A DNA stretch of 52,515 nt from Bacteroidota bacterium (GCA_029567325.1 JAKQLF010000248.1:1-52515), one strand, 5' to 3'; positions 18,197 through 26,218 are shown, numbered from the stretch's first letter. The notes: generated by a model from the sequence alone, not told the origin. Program-made: numbers and translations.

Positions 18197-18847
18197 TTAT
18201 TTTGTGGTTGAACTTTTTTTCAACTGTTCGTCAGCAACCAATACTATTTCAACTCTTCTGTTGAGTTTTTTACCATCATCTGTTTTGTTGGTAGAAACAG
18301 GATCGCTTTCTCCATAACCCATAGAATTCAATCTCCCTGCAGAAACATTACTTTCGGTCAGAAAAGACAAAACAGCGTTGGAACGGTTTACCGATAATTT
18401 TTGATTGTAAGCACTGTCACCATCACTATCAGTATGGCCTAAAATGTTGACTTTTGTGTCTTTATATTCCGTCAGCGAAGCAGCTAGTTTAGAAAGATTT
18501 TCCTTTGTGGTTGATTTCAGGGCATAACTATCGAAATCAAAGAGTAAACCAGAGTCAAAACTGACGACTATACCCTCGCCTACTCTGACAACAGTCGCAT
18601 CATTTCCCAAATCATCGGATATGTCACGAGCAGCTTTATCCATATAGCTACCAATGACACCACCTGAAAGTCCACCTACTGCGGCTCCAAGAATGATACC
18701 TACGGCTCTGTTCTTTTTGGTCAAAAGGCCACCCGCGGTTGCTCCAACAGCCCCACCAATGATAGCGCCTTGGGTTTTTTTACTTGTATTGCATGAGCTA
18801 AACACCATAAGTGCAGCCAAGAAATAGACAAACAACGATTTCATCAT
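18197..18847 (-). CDS. OmpA-family lipoprotein with glycine-zipper domain
   Basis: A 216-residue lipoprotein. The signal ends in a lipobox (VFSSC) with lipidated Cys19. A glycine-zipper segment of about residues 28-68 (GAIIGGAVGATAGG, GAAVGGLSGGVIGS) could insert in a membrane. The C-terminal OmpA domain from about residue 92 has FDFDSYALK, the peptidoglycan-binding ILGHTDSDG (Asp) and NQKLSVNRSNAV (Arg), and ends in LNRRVEIVL. It is expected to sit in the outer membrane and hold peptidoglycan. Similar OmpA/glycine-zipper lipoproteins are common in envelope stress loci. Confidence 0.92.
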   Translation of the reverse strand: MMKSLFVYFLAALMVFSSCNTSKKTQGAIIGGAVGATAGGLLTKKNRAVGIILGAAVGGLSGGVIGSYMDKAARDISDDLGNDATVVRVGEGIVVSFDSGLLFDFDSYALKSTTKENLSKLAASLTEYKDTKVNILGHTDSDGDSAYNQKLSVNRSNAVLSFLTESNVSAGRLNSMGYGESDPVSTNKTDDGKKLNRRVEIVLVADEQLKKSSTTK

Positions 18848-18879
18848 GTTGTAATTTAATTGTTAAATAAAAAAGGAAA

Positions 18880-18932
18880 AAAGAGGTGAACAAAAGATAA
18901 GTTATGTTTCGTGACGGGAAGTTCACCTCTTT
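18880..18932 (-). terminator. Terminator after the small-barrel operon
   Basis: A 12-bp perfect stem (18880-18891 against 18921-18932) with a 29-base loop, ending in six T on the minus strand. It lies between the barrel gene ending at 18955 and the OmpA-type gene starting at 18847. Confidence 0.75.
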
Positions 18933-18954
18933 CTATTTTACATATTGATATGTG

Positions 18955-19545
18955 TTATCTGAGATTTATCAGAAATGCCGCATAAAAATATTTATTGCTC
19001 CCATCACCATTTTGAAATTGGAAGTTTCCCACCTCTTTATTTGTAAATTCTATATAAGGTGTGAAACCGAAATTATAACCTAACTCAATGCCAAATTGCT
19101 TAACAGGATTGAATGTGGCTTGCAATTGACCAGACAAAGTGAAGTTTTTGTTTTCAAAATTGTCACTCAGATTGTCTTTCATCAAAAATCCCGCTTGTAC
19201 ACCTCCACCAAAAGATACTATAGAGTTTGGCAAAATTTTAATTAAAACAGGAATACCAATGTAATCTCTGTTGAGTTTAAAATCTGCTATCGGAGTCTTT
19301 AATAAAGAAGTTAATCTTTGATAGGTAATTCCTGGCTCAATGCCTATCACATCTGTGAAAAATAATTGATAGTGTAGTCCAAGATATAAGTTTGGCTTTG
19401 ATGTTACGTCAAAAAGTGCATTGTCATTGAGGTCTAAATCAGCATAAGTGCCACCTATTTTGATGGTTGGCTGAGCCCACGCAGAGATCGAACCAAAAAC
19501 CAAAAAAAATAGTATCACCGAAGATTTAATTTTTTGAATGCTCAT
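18955..19545 (-). CDS. Outer-membrane beta-barrel protein
   Basis: A 196-residue protein with a signal peptide (about 1-25, ending SAWAQ) and alternating strand pattern (LYLGLHYQLFFTD, IGIEPGITYQRL, VSFGGGVQAGFL, FGIELGYNFGFTPYIEF), ending FYAAFLINLR. The layout is that of a small Bacteroidetes porin-like barrel. Its ATG lies 2 bases after the stop of the lmo0937-like gene, so the two are cotranscribed. Function unknown. Confidence 0.82.
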   Translation of the reverse strand: MSIQKIKSSVILFFLVFGSISAWAQPTIKIGGTYADLDLNDNALFDVTSKPNLYLGLHYQLFFTDVIGIEPGITYQRLTSLLKTPIADFKLNRDYIGIPVLIKILPNSIVSFGGGVQAGFLMKDNLSDNFENKNFTLSGQLQATFNPVKQFGIELGYNFGFTPYIEFTNKEVGNFQFQNGDGSNKYFYAAFLINLR

Positions 19546-19547
19546 TA

Positions 19548-19700
19548 CTATAGCTTATTTAAAACTTTTAAAACGATTAAAACAACTGCAACGATCAGCA
19601 AAAGGTGGATCAAGTTTCCTACAACGGCTCCAAAACCAATAAATCCAAACAACCACCCCACGATAAGTAAAACAATGATTATTGATACGATGTCTCTCAT
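19548..19700 (-). CDS. Small lmo0937-family-like membrane protein
   Basis: A 50-residue protein read from the minus strand: MRDIVSIIIVLLIVGWLFGF, then IGFGAVVGNLIHLLLIVAVV and LIVLKVLNKL. Two hydrophobic helices joined by a glycine turn, with the WLxGF and GxxxHxLL pattern typical of the lmo0937 family of small membrane proteins. These are frequent in stress-responsive loci; function unknown. It lies between a 65-residue membrane protein (33 bases upstream) and the barrel gene (2 bases downstream). Confidence 0.85.
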   Translation of the reverse strand: MRDIVSIIIVLLIVGWLFGFIGFGAVVGNLIHLLLIVAVVLIVLKVLNKL

Positions 19701-19732
19701 AATAATAAAATTTTGATTAGTTTATAAATAGA

Positions 19733-19930
19733 TTATTTCTTTCTGAATATGACGGCCACTATGATCAAAACAACTGCCACCCCGACCCAGAATAATGGGT
19801 TTTCAAAAATAGCAGGTGAGTCATTTCCATCCAGATCAACATCGATGTCTAATCCGTCTTGAGCAGAAAGCATGACTGATGAAAGTGTCGATAAAATAAA
19901 AATTGGTATTCTGAAAATCAGCTTGTTCAT
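19733..19930 (-). CDS. Small exported single-helix membrane protein
   Basis: A 65-residue protein: signal peptide (about 1-24, ending MLSAQ), a short acidic linker (DGLDIDVDLDGND), then one transmembrane helix at about 45-61 (FWVGVAVVLIIVAVIF) and a basic end RKK. The layout predicts a small outward-facing acidic loop with a cytoplasmic tail. No family recognised. It is first in the operon with the lmo0937-like and barrel genes. The long region upstream holds several inverted repeats. Confidence 0.75.
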   Translation of the reverse strand: MNKLIFRIPIFILSTLSSVMLSAQDGLDIDVDLDGNDSPAIFENPLFWVGVAVVLIIVAVIFRKK

Positions 19931-20262
19931 TATGTTGTGTTTTATAATGAATAGCTTGAAGTGAGAAATATGTTTTAAATCGAAAAATTAATTTTAAATC
20001 ACATGTGATTCTCACAATTACTATTGATGTATTAAATTGATTTTAAACACTTTACAAGTTATAATATTTAATTATTTGTATAAATGCATTCAAAATTAAT
20101 TCTAATAAATAAACTTGATTTGTGGCTCAAAAACATCTCTTTTTATTGTTTTAGGTAAGGAGTTTTTTTCTACATGGATACATGTAGGGGTATTTGTCCT
20201 TGCAAACAGTATACAATTTGCAATTAAAAAAAGGTTTGTGGTTATTACATAAAGCATAAAAA
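19931..20262. other. Inverted-repeat-rich regulatory region
   Basis: A 330-base gene-free stretch upstream of the small membrane protein operon. It holds three perfect inverted repeats: a 14-bp palindrome AATCACATGTGATT at 19997-20010, CTACATG/CATGTAG around a 4-base centre at 20170-20187, and TTGCAAA/TTTGCAA separated by 10 bases at 20200-20223. The first two share the ACATG/CATGT core. A TAATTTTG -7-like box occurs on the minus strand near 20091-20098. No GAAC-N20-TCT box was found here. Confidence 0.4.
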
Positions 20263-20292
20263 AAGGGAGTCATTAGCAACAATGACTCCCTT
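20263..20292 (-). terminator. Terminator of the AraC-family gene
   Basis: A 12-bp perfect stem (20263-20274 against 20281-20292) with a 6-base loop, GC-rich in the middle, followed by a T run on the minus strand. It lies 22 bases after the stop at 20314. Confidence 0.88.
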
Positions 20293-20313
20293 ATAAATAA
20301 TATTTATTTTGAA

Positions 20314-21321
20314 TTACTTCTCTGCAAATGTGTCACTGGGTAAAATCCCAAATTCTTCCTTAAACTTCTTACTAAAATGCCCCTTGTTTGTGTAGCCAAG
20401 AATATCTGCCACTTCTCCACAACTCATTTTGCCGTTTTGCAGTAATTTTAAGGCATGATTCATCTTTGCACTGATTGCAAATTGCTTGATTGACTTAGAA
20501 AACATCAATTTAAACCCAATTTGCAATTTTGTAGGATTAAGGCCCACTTTCCTAGCGATCTTTTGTACGGTAGGGGTATTATTTAGGTTATCAATGATGA
20601 TGTCTTTAGCATCCTTAACCCTTTCATAGTCTTCAGCAATGAATTTGTAGTTACTTGTATTTTCCAATTTCTCTTCTCTATATGATTTTAAAAGATCATT
20701 GATCATCGCAAGCGTTTTGGATTCTAGCTCCATTTTTCTTTCCAATCCAATTTTGGAATCTTCTACCAAAGCCAAAATAGATTGTGAAATTTCTGGTAAA
20801 AGCGCACTTTGGAAATATAACGTTTCTTTGGCATGAGCATCTTTGAAAAGTGCCACAATTTCTTGGGGATAAGAGTTTATCTCACACAATACTTTTTCCA
20901 TAAAATCATGACGGTCTACAGCAATTATCACCAACTTCATCACACTATTCTTGGCAATGTTGAGTTTATGGGGTGAATCATGTAAAGGGGCAAAAATCGC
21001 GGATGATGAAGCCAAAATTTCTTTATAAATTGACTCGTCCTCTACAATAAGGCTATTGCTACAATTGAAAAAGAAGTAGATCGGCGGAACTCCTTTGTTA
21101 CTAAAATGCAGTTCCAAATCCTCCTTCATTGTACAATCCATGACAATCGTACTTACTCCATGTTCGAGATCGATTCCAGTCAATTTTCCAATGACTTCTT
21201 CATTCTCTACATTGAGTATGACTTCACCACATGCCGTTTCAAACTTTTGTTTGAAGGCTTTGCTCAATTTCTCAACACCGCCAGCCAATCTGTTGTTATC
21301 TACTAAAAAGTCTATTTTCAT
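20314..21321 (-). CDS. AraC-family transcriptional regulator
   Basis: A protein of about 335 residues. The C-terminal AraC double helix-turn-helix is clear over about the last 95 residues (VQKIARKVGLNPTKLQIGFK, FSKSIKQFAISAKMNHALKL, then GEVADILGYTNKGHFSKKFK and EEFGILPS). The N-terminal two-thirds is not a recognised sensor domain. I use the ATG at 21321 (MKIDFLVDNN); the frame extends to a TTG at 21354. A 12-bp palindrome TTGTTTAAACAA lies upstream at 21338-21349, a possible autoregulatory site. Farther upstream a GAAC-N18-TCTA site (21374-21399) resembles the stress boxes but with two bases less spacing. Confidence 0.88.
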   Translation of the reverse strand: MKIDFLVDNNRLAGGVEKLSKAFKQKFETACGEVILNVENEEVIGKLTGIDLEHGVSTIVMDCTMKEDLELHFSNKGVPPIYFFFNCSNSLIVEDESIYKEILASSSAIFAPLHDSPHKLNIAKNSVMKLVIIAVDRHDFMEKVLCEINSYPQEIVALFKDAHAKETLYFQSALLPEISQSILALVEDSKIGLERKMELESKTLAMINDLLKSYREEKLENTSNYKFIAEDYERVKDAKDIIIDNLNNTPTVQKIARKVGLNPTKLQIGFKLMFSKSIKQFAISAKMNHALKLLQNGKMSCGEVADILGYTNKGHFSKKFKEEFGILPSDTFAEK

Positions 21322-21337
21322 GAACTCGTTTTTTTGA

Positions 21338-21349
21338 TTGTTTAAACAA
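21338..21349. promoter_or_regulatory. Palindrome upstream of AraC-family gene
   Basis: TTGTTTAAACAA, a perfect 12-bp palindrome, 17 bases upstream of the chosen ATG. A possible operator; only the symmetry supports this. Confidence 0.3.
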
Positions 21350-21552
21350 AACAATTTATTAGGCTCTGTGCTATAGACCTTTTCTAGCGTGATTTGTTCG
21401 AAAAGAAATAAAAAAAATTGAAAATTTTTATTTCTTTAGTCAATCGAAACACTCAAAAAAGTCAGTAAAGACACAACTCCTTGATGATATACGAGCAGGA
21501 GGAAGGTTTTGGATTTTTCTAAATCATTTTTTTTTACAAAATATAGCAAGAA

Positions 21553-22083
21553 TCAATACAATTGTTGCAATTCGGTATAAATTTCTGAATGACAGGCTTT
21601 TAGCTTATTATTCTTAGCATTGGATTCCAGTAAATGCCCCATTTTATCATTGAGTAAAAAGAAATTGTCTCTCAATGCCTCGTTTTGCTTCTGCTGTTCT
21701 GCTTCACTTTTTTTGGTCGACAACAACTTATTGGTCAACTTAGTGATTGTTTTTAGGTTATTTTTTAGCACAAAACCAGAAGCTGTGTTGAGAATGGCAG
21801 CAGATTCTATACATTCCTTTTTTAAAGCATAAGTAACAAAGACAAATGGAATTGACAAATTATTTCTTGTATGAATGCAAAACTGAATAGCATTTATCTC
21901 AGGGAGCGCATAATCACAAAAAATCACATCGGGTCTTGTCCATTTTATTTTTTGATCAAATTCTTCTTTTGACCTGCAAAAAAGAAAAGTAGAACTTTTA
22001 AATTCAGACAACAAATTCTCCTTTATGGCAAGAATATCGTCGTGATTTTGGTCAGCAATTAAAAAAGTAGGATCATTAAACAT
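21553..22083 (-). CDS. Diverged response regulator receiver protein
   Basis: About 176 residues from the ATG at 22083; the frame can be extended to a GTG at 22131, but the receiver fold starts here (TFLIADQNHDD). It is a paralogue of the protein at 11739-12281: compare FDQKIKWTRPDVIFCDYALP with FEEKIQWMEPHIVLSDYNLP, and GFVLKNN with GYILKQN. The phosphoacceptor Asp57, the Thr in VFVTYAL and the Lys are kept. The acidic pocket has Asp-Gln instead of Asp-Asp, which may weaken metal binding. A helical tail follows. It lies 169 bases after the thioredoxin-like gene on the same strand. Confidence 0.78.
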   Translation of the reverse strand: MFNDPTFLIADQNHDDILAIKENLLSEFKSSTFLFCRSKEEFDQKIKWTRPDVIFCDYALPEINAIQFCIHTRNNLSIPFVFVTYALKKECIESAAILNTASGFVLKNNLKTITKLTNKLLSTKKSEAEQQKQNEALRDNFFLLNDKMGHLLESNAKNNKLKACHSEIYTELQQLY

Positions 22084-22252
22084 ATAAGCTTCAAGAAAAT
22101 TTGGTGAGGGATACGACAGTTTTCTCTCCACTAAAAAAGGAAATTAAATATCGAGATACAAAATAAAGGTATTGGTAGGTCAGGACATGTACGAAATGAA
22201 ATAATGGTCACTCTTATCGGATTAATTGCAACTCGAAGAATCAATCGCTATT

Positions 22253-22588
22253 TCAGCTTTTATCAATGCAATCTAGGACTTCCTTTTTTGAAAACGTCCC
22301 TTCAATGCGATTGACAATTTCTTGATTCTTTATGATGATACAAGAAGGTACCTTTCTTATCCTGTATTTTGAGAAAAGCTCCTTGTTGTGATCTGCATCA
22401 ATGGTGATGAGTGAGATGTCTTCGCGATCATCTACAATCTTTTGACTCACAATGTCAACAATGGTGGAAGAACTTACCCATTCGGCTGTGAATACCAGCA
22501 CAAGGGGACATTTCTCGCTGTTTGAGATTTCTTTCGAAATCAAATCGGTAGGTGTTGTATTTTCGTCGTAAAATTTTCCCATCTGCAT
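22253..22588 (-). CDS. Thioredoxin-fold protein lacking the CxxC site
   Basis: A 111-residue thioredoxin-like protein. The strand before the active site (PLVLVFTAEW) is typical, but WCxxC is replaced by WVSSS, so no catalytic cysteine pair exists. The cis-Pro loop (VPSCIII), the IDAD strand and the IEGTFSKKEVLDCI end are kept. It cannot be a standard disulfide oxidoreductase; a structural or partner-binding role is more likely. The start is the ATG at 22588, which overlaps the stop of the sigma-54 activator gene by one base (TGATG), showing translational coupling. The frame extends one codon to a TTG. Confidence 0.85.
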   Translation of the reverse strand: MQMGKFYDENTTPTDLISKEISNSEKCPLVLVFTAEWVSSSTIVDIVSQKIVDDREDISLITIDADHNKELFSKYRIRKVPSCIIIKNQEIVNRIEGTFSKKEVLDCIDKS

Positions 22589-24375
22589 CAAAATTGTTTT
22601 GGGTCAATTCCTAGCTTTCTCATTCTTGAAAAAAGCGTTTTGTTATTAATCTCAAGAATTTCAGATGCCGAACCCTCTCCTGATACTTTACCTTTTGTAG
22701 CCTTCAGTACTTTCATGATGTATCTCTTTTGCATTTCATCGAATGAAACAAATGTGTCTTCTTCCTCACTGGTGATTTTACCTGCTTTGTGAAGAAATTG
22801 AAGATCTATGGTATCGTCTTTGGACAAAATAACTCCTCGTTCTATGATGTTTTCTAATTCCCTAATATTTCCTGGATAATGGTATCTAGTAAGAAAACCA
22901 AAATCTTTTTTTGATATGTTGATGACGTTTCTTCCAGTCTTCTTGTTCGTTTTACTTAAAAAATGTTTTATTAGGAGTGGAATGTCCTCTTTTCTCTCTC
23001 TGAGTGGAATATTGTATATGGGGAAAACATTGAGTCTATAATATAAGTCTGATCTGAATGTACCTTCAGTTACCATTTTTTGTAAATCTCTATTAGTTGC
23101 TGCAATTACCCTCACATCGACTTTGATGGTATTGGCATTCCCAATTCTCTCAATTTCACCTTCTTGCAATACTCTTAGAAGTCTAGCTTGCAATGCAAGG
23201 GGCAGTTCTCCAATTTCATCCAGAAATATTGTACCCTGATCTGCGAGTTCAAACTTACCAATTTTTTGCTTGTCTGCTCCAGTAAATGCGCCTTTTTCAT
23301 GTCCAAACAACATACTTTCTATTAATTCTGCTGGAATAGAACCACAATTCACCTTTACCAAAATTTTGTCAGAACGATCACTCAACTTATAAATAGAGTT
23401 ACAAAGCAGTTCCTTTCCAGTTCCCGTTTCACCTAAGATAAGGACTGTAGATGTTGTATCTGCAACTTGGGCAACTTGTGCCAAAATATCTTTATAAGCC
23501 TTACTCTGTGTGATTATGTCTTCAAACTTGAAATTTTCAATGGCCTCTTCAACCAATTGTTCTTTCTGGCTTACTACATCCTCTGCCAGTTTTTCATATT
23601 TCAAAAGCGCATTTTGAACCGGTTCACCGTACAAAGCGATGCTATTTTCACCATAGAATTCTATTCTGTATCTTGCTGGTGCTTGCCGGGTATCATGAAA
23701 AGTAAGGCGTAAATAGCCTTTGATAAAGCCTTCTTTGGGCGACTTCATAATCATCTGCAAGACAGCTTCTTTTGGATCTTCTCCCAATTTTATGAAAGAT
23801 GGCATTACAGGTCCAAGATCAGTCTCAAGGAACAAATCATCCACCTTTATATTCCCTTGCTCATCATTGAGGTGTTTCTTCATGCCTTCATTCATGAATA
23901 TGATCTTGCCATTTTCATTTAAGTAGGCAACTGCATTATTAGTGTTTATATCGTAAGAATAAATTTTAACCTTATCTGAGTCATACTGCTCATGAGCAAC
24001 AGTTTGGGGAGTGATTGTATTTTTTGAATTCTTCTTAAATGCATCCAGTATCACATATAGACACAAGTCTTGGTCAAGTTTAAACAAAAAAACTTTTGAA
24101 CAATCCATTTCATCTATTTCTAGTTGAATCTGGCAGTTTATTTTCTTATGACCCAATTCCTGAACTTCGTTCCATAATTTTTTCCAAGTCATCATGGAAA
24201 ATTCTGGATTGATGTAAAATACGGATGGAGGTTGAGTTTTCATTTCGGAAAGAAATAACTTACTCATGTAGACAATTGCCCCATTTTGATCTACCACGCA
24301 ATAATAGTCTGCTGATGTCGCACTCAATGTAGACATCAAGGTGTCAACATTGGTCTTTATGACTTGTTTTATCAC
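22588..24375 (-). CDS. Sigma-54-dependent transcriptional activator with PAS-like sensor region
   Basis: A 595-residue enhancer-binding protein. The N-terminal half has two PAS-like segments (about 15-112 and 140-245; AYLNENGKIIFMNEGMKKHL is PAS-like), then a coiled coil at about 255-282. The AAA+ domain has Walker A GETGTGKE near 315-322, the sigma-54 contact loop GAFTGA near 362-367, Walker B (GTIFLDEIGEL) and a sensor region (RVIAATNRDLQ). A Fis-type helix-turn-helix ends the protein (NNKTLFSRMRKLGI). No receiver domain is present, so control is through the PAS region or a partner, perhaps the coupled thioredoxin-like protein. The start may be the GTG at 24375 or the ATG at 24336. A candidate sigma-54 promoter lies upstream, pointing the other way. 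Confidence 0.92.
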   Translation of the reverse strand: MIKQVIKTNVDTLMSTLSATSADYYCVVDQNGAIVYMSKLFLSEMKTQPPSVFYINPEFSMMTWKKLWNEVQELGHKKINCQIQLEIDEMDCSKVFLFKLDQDLCLYVILDAFKKNSKNTITPQTVAHEQYDSDKVKIYSYDINTNNAVAYLNENGKIIFMNEGMKKHLNDEQGNIKVDDLFLETDLGPVMPSFIKLGEDPKEAVLQMIMKSPKEGFIKGYLRLTFHDTRQAPARYRIEFYGENSIALYGEPVQNALLKYEKLAEDVVSQKEQLVEEAIENFKFEDIITQSKAYKDILAQVAQVADTTSTVLILGETGTGKELLCNSIYKLSDRSDKILVKVNCGSIPAELIESMLFGHEKGAFTGADKQKIGKFELADQGTIFLDEIGELPLALQARLLRVLQEGEIERIGNANTIKVDVRVIAATNRDLQKMVTEGTFRSDLYYRLNVFPIYNIPLRERKEDIPLLIKHFLSKTNKKTGRNVINISKKDFGFLTRYHYPGNIRELENIIERGVILSKDDTIDLQFLHKAGKITSEEEDTFVSFDEMQKRYIMKVLKATKGKVSGEGSASEILEINNKTLFSRMRKLGIDPKQF

Positions 24376-24505
24376 TTTATGTATTGGTATGTCTTCTAAA
24401 GGTGTAAGATCATAAAATGTTTTCTGCTATTTCAGTTTTTCTGATATTTAATCAGCATTATTTTTAAAATACTATCTATCATATTGATAATCAATTAATT
24501 AAAAA

Positions 24506-24522
24506 TTGGCATGAATATCGCA
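24506..24522 (+). promoter_or_regulatory. Candidate sigma-54 promoter (-24/-12)
   Basis: TTGGCATG-AATA-TCGCA: the GG and GC dinucleotides are separated by exactly 10 bases, as sigma-54 RNA polymerase needs, and 6 of 7 positions of TTGGCAC match. The predicted start is near 24533, 12 bases before the ATG of the small gene at 24545. It lies in the region divergent from the sigma-54 activator gene. Confidence 0.5.
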
Positions 24523-24544
24523 TAGTGATATAAAAATCAATAAA

Positions 24545-24685
24545 ATGAAATCACATCCTATACAAATCCTGAAAGCACAAAATCAATTGATCAACTTGGT
24601 TGAAAGGAAACTCGATTGGTTTTTTGAAGAATTGGTGGAGTTTATAAATCAAGAGGAAGCCAATTTAGCGGACAATGGGCAATAA
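24545..24685 (+). CDS. Small 46-residue protein, possible sigma-54 target
   Basis: A short frame, MKSHPIQILKAQNQLINLVE then RKLDWFFEELVEFINQEEAN and LADNGQ. It is predicted to be one long amphipathic, acidic helix (or helix pair), without a signal or membrane segment. Support for it being real: an ATG right after a well-spaced -24/-12 site, a sharp end before a gene-free stretch, and a codon pattern like its neighbours. No family recognised. It is divergent from the sigma-54 activator and could be its target, perhaps a small protein-binding regulator. Confidence 0.5.
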   Translation: MKSHPIQILKAQNQLINLVERKLDWFFEELVEFINQEEANLADNGQ

Positions 24686-24777
24686 AAGCATTTTTAGTAA
24701 AAGTACAAAAGACCCATTAACAATACTCGTCAATGTGTCTTTCATTTAATGTTTCAAATCAGACTGATTAATTATGC

Positions 24778-25395
24778 TCAAATGGTGTTGGTGGGGCTTA
24801 CTTTTTCAGCTGCTTCTACAACTTCACTATCATTGAAAATGTCTACAATGATTTCCTTTATTTGTTCGAATGCTGCATTTTGTTGATCATCCCAATTTGC
24901 TTCATCGGTGACATTTTCTTCTTCCATTAAATTTTCTAATTTATCCAGAAAGAAAAGTGATTTTATATCACCTTTTATGTGATCTACAATGTATTGATTT
25001 TTGGCCTGCAAACTAGTTTTATAATCCTCTAGGGAAAGTTGGGTTGCACCATCTTCTACATCTGTAAAGGATACAGCTAAGTAGTTTGTAATGAATCCAT
25101 TGAAAAAGGTTTTTTGCCAGAATAAGGCTCCTACGAGTAAAAGTATATGAAACCCCAAAACACATAAAAGTGTGATTAATAGGGAATTAATATAGGAATT
25201 GAGGAAAATCACTGCTATCATCAGTATTAAGACGTATATGATGGCACCAATAAAAAGAAAGAGACCTAGTGTGACAGACCTACTAATAACTTTTGCAGTA
25301 TTTGCAGAAAGCTCAAGTTTTGTCAATTCAATTCTATTGTCGATGTAATCATCGGCATATTGATAAATCTTTCCAATATTGGTAAACCAAGTCAT
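24778..25395 (-). CDS. Holin-superfamily-III-like (PF07332) membrane protein
   Basis: A 205-residue protein with an N-terminal amphipathic helix (YADDYIDNRIELTKLELSAN), two transmembrane helices at about 36-65 and 70-95, and a long acidic cytoplasmic tail. The first 100 residues match the Phage_holin_3_6 family, which despite its name is mostly chromosomal and common in stress loci, often beside YtxH genes, as here. No phage genes are nearby. Function unknown. Confidence 0.8.
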   Translation of the reverse strand: MTWFTNIGKIYQYADDYIDNRIELTKLELSANTAKVISRSVTLGLFLFIGAIIYVLILMIAVIFLNSYINSLLITLLCVLGFHILLLVGALFWQKTFFNGFITNYLAVSFTDVEDGATQLSLEDYKTSLQAKNQYIVDHIKGDIKSLFFLDKLENLMEEENVTDEANWDDQQNAAFEQIKEIIVDIFNDSEVVEAAEKVSPTNTI

Positions 25396-25852
25396 TAATA
25401 CAATTGATAGCAGTGAAATCCTAAAAAATAAAATTAATTAATAATTGCCAAACGGAAATAAATTTCTCAACTTTCTTATCGCTAAATAATAAACCAAGAA
25501 AATCTAATCTTTCCATATTCTTACCAAAATCATTGTCATTGAAGTTTAGAAACCCTAATCGTCGATCACAATGAACCATTATATCTACAATTAATTCCTA
25601 ACCAGCGACTTTGATTTTGTGTGATATAAGTTTAGTAATTATTACTCTTAAATCTCACAAATGGTTTGAATTCTTCAAGAGGAGGTGCTGACATTCAGCT
25701 CTCATTTGGCAAATTAGCCGTTCTGAATTTCTGATTGCTCAAATATCCGAGCGGAAGATACCAATCGGAAATAGAATTCTCCATTATGATATTGCAAAGA
25801 ATTTTTTACAATTTAAATGGCCATTCTATTTTCCGATTGGCATATCAATTAA
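25396..25852. other. Gene-free region with three copies of a 20-base motif
   Basis: No credible gene is seen (only very short frames such as one of 20 codons near 25620-25690 on the minus strand). Three related copies of TRCCAAWCGGAAA(A)TARA are present: plus strand at 25446-25468 and 25759-25782, and minus strand at 25823-25842. The first and last copies face each other like terminal inverted repeats about 395 bases apart; the last two form a long-loop hairpin after the YtxH gene. Confidence 0.45.
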
Positions 25853-26218
25853 TTAAGACATTTTAGCATTGTTACCTGCATGTCTTACAGAAGACTCTGC
25901 TTCTTTCATTCCTTTTACTATTTCATCAGATGCCTCAGACACTTTTGAATTAATTGTTGACTTTACATTGGATGCGAAGTCAGCAACGCTTTGTTTGGCA
26001 GACTCTTTCACAGTTGCAAAATTGTCTTTTGCTGTGTCCAACTTTTCTTTAGCCAGGTCAACGTACTCAGAAGTTGTTGCCTTCAAATTTTCGTTGAGCT
26101 CTTTGGCTTTTGCTGCTGCATTTTTCCTTTGTTCTCTTCCTTTATCAGAATTCAAATAGTATCCTGCTACTGCTCCTGCTGCGATTCCAACAGCTATTCC
26201 TAAAATATTCTTTTTCAT
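25853..26218 (-). CDS. YtxH-domain protein
   Basis: A 121-residue protein with an N-terminal glycine/alanine-rich transmembrane segment (ILGIAVGIAAGAVAGYYLNS, about residues 4-23), then DKGREQRKNAA and a long alanine/lysine-rich helix (KAKELNENLKATTSEYVDLA and on). This is the YtxH (PF12732) pattern, related to general stress proteins of Gram-positive bacteria. A GAAC-N20-TCTA box lies 37 bases upstream, so it is a core member of the proposed regulon. The long helix is LEA-like in composition; a protective or envelope role is possible. Confidence 0.9.
   Translation of the reverse strand: MKKNILGIAVGIAAGAVAGYYLNSDKGREQRKNAAAKAKELNENLKATTSEYVDLAKEKLDTAKDNFATVKESAKQSVADFASNVKSTINSKVSEASDEIVKGMKEAESSVRHAGNNAKMS

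Noticed and set aside
24778-25395. Possible prophage because of a holin-family protein
   Set aside because: This holin superfamily branch is common in chromosomal stress loci, and no capsid, tail, integrase or lysis genes are nearby.
25600-25790. Remnant of a decayed gene on the minus strand
   Set aside because: Short open stretches (20-28 codons) broken by stops with no recognisable family; not enough to call a pseudogene.
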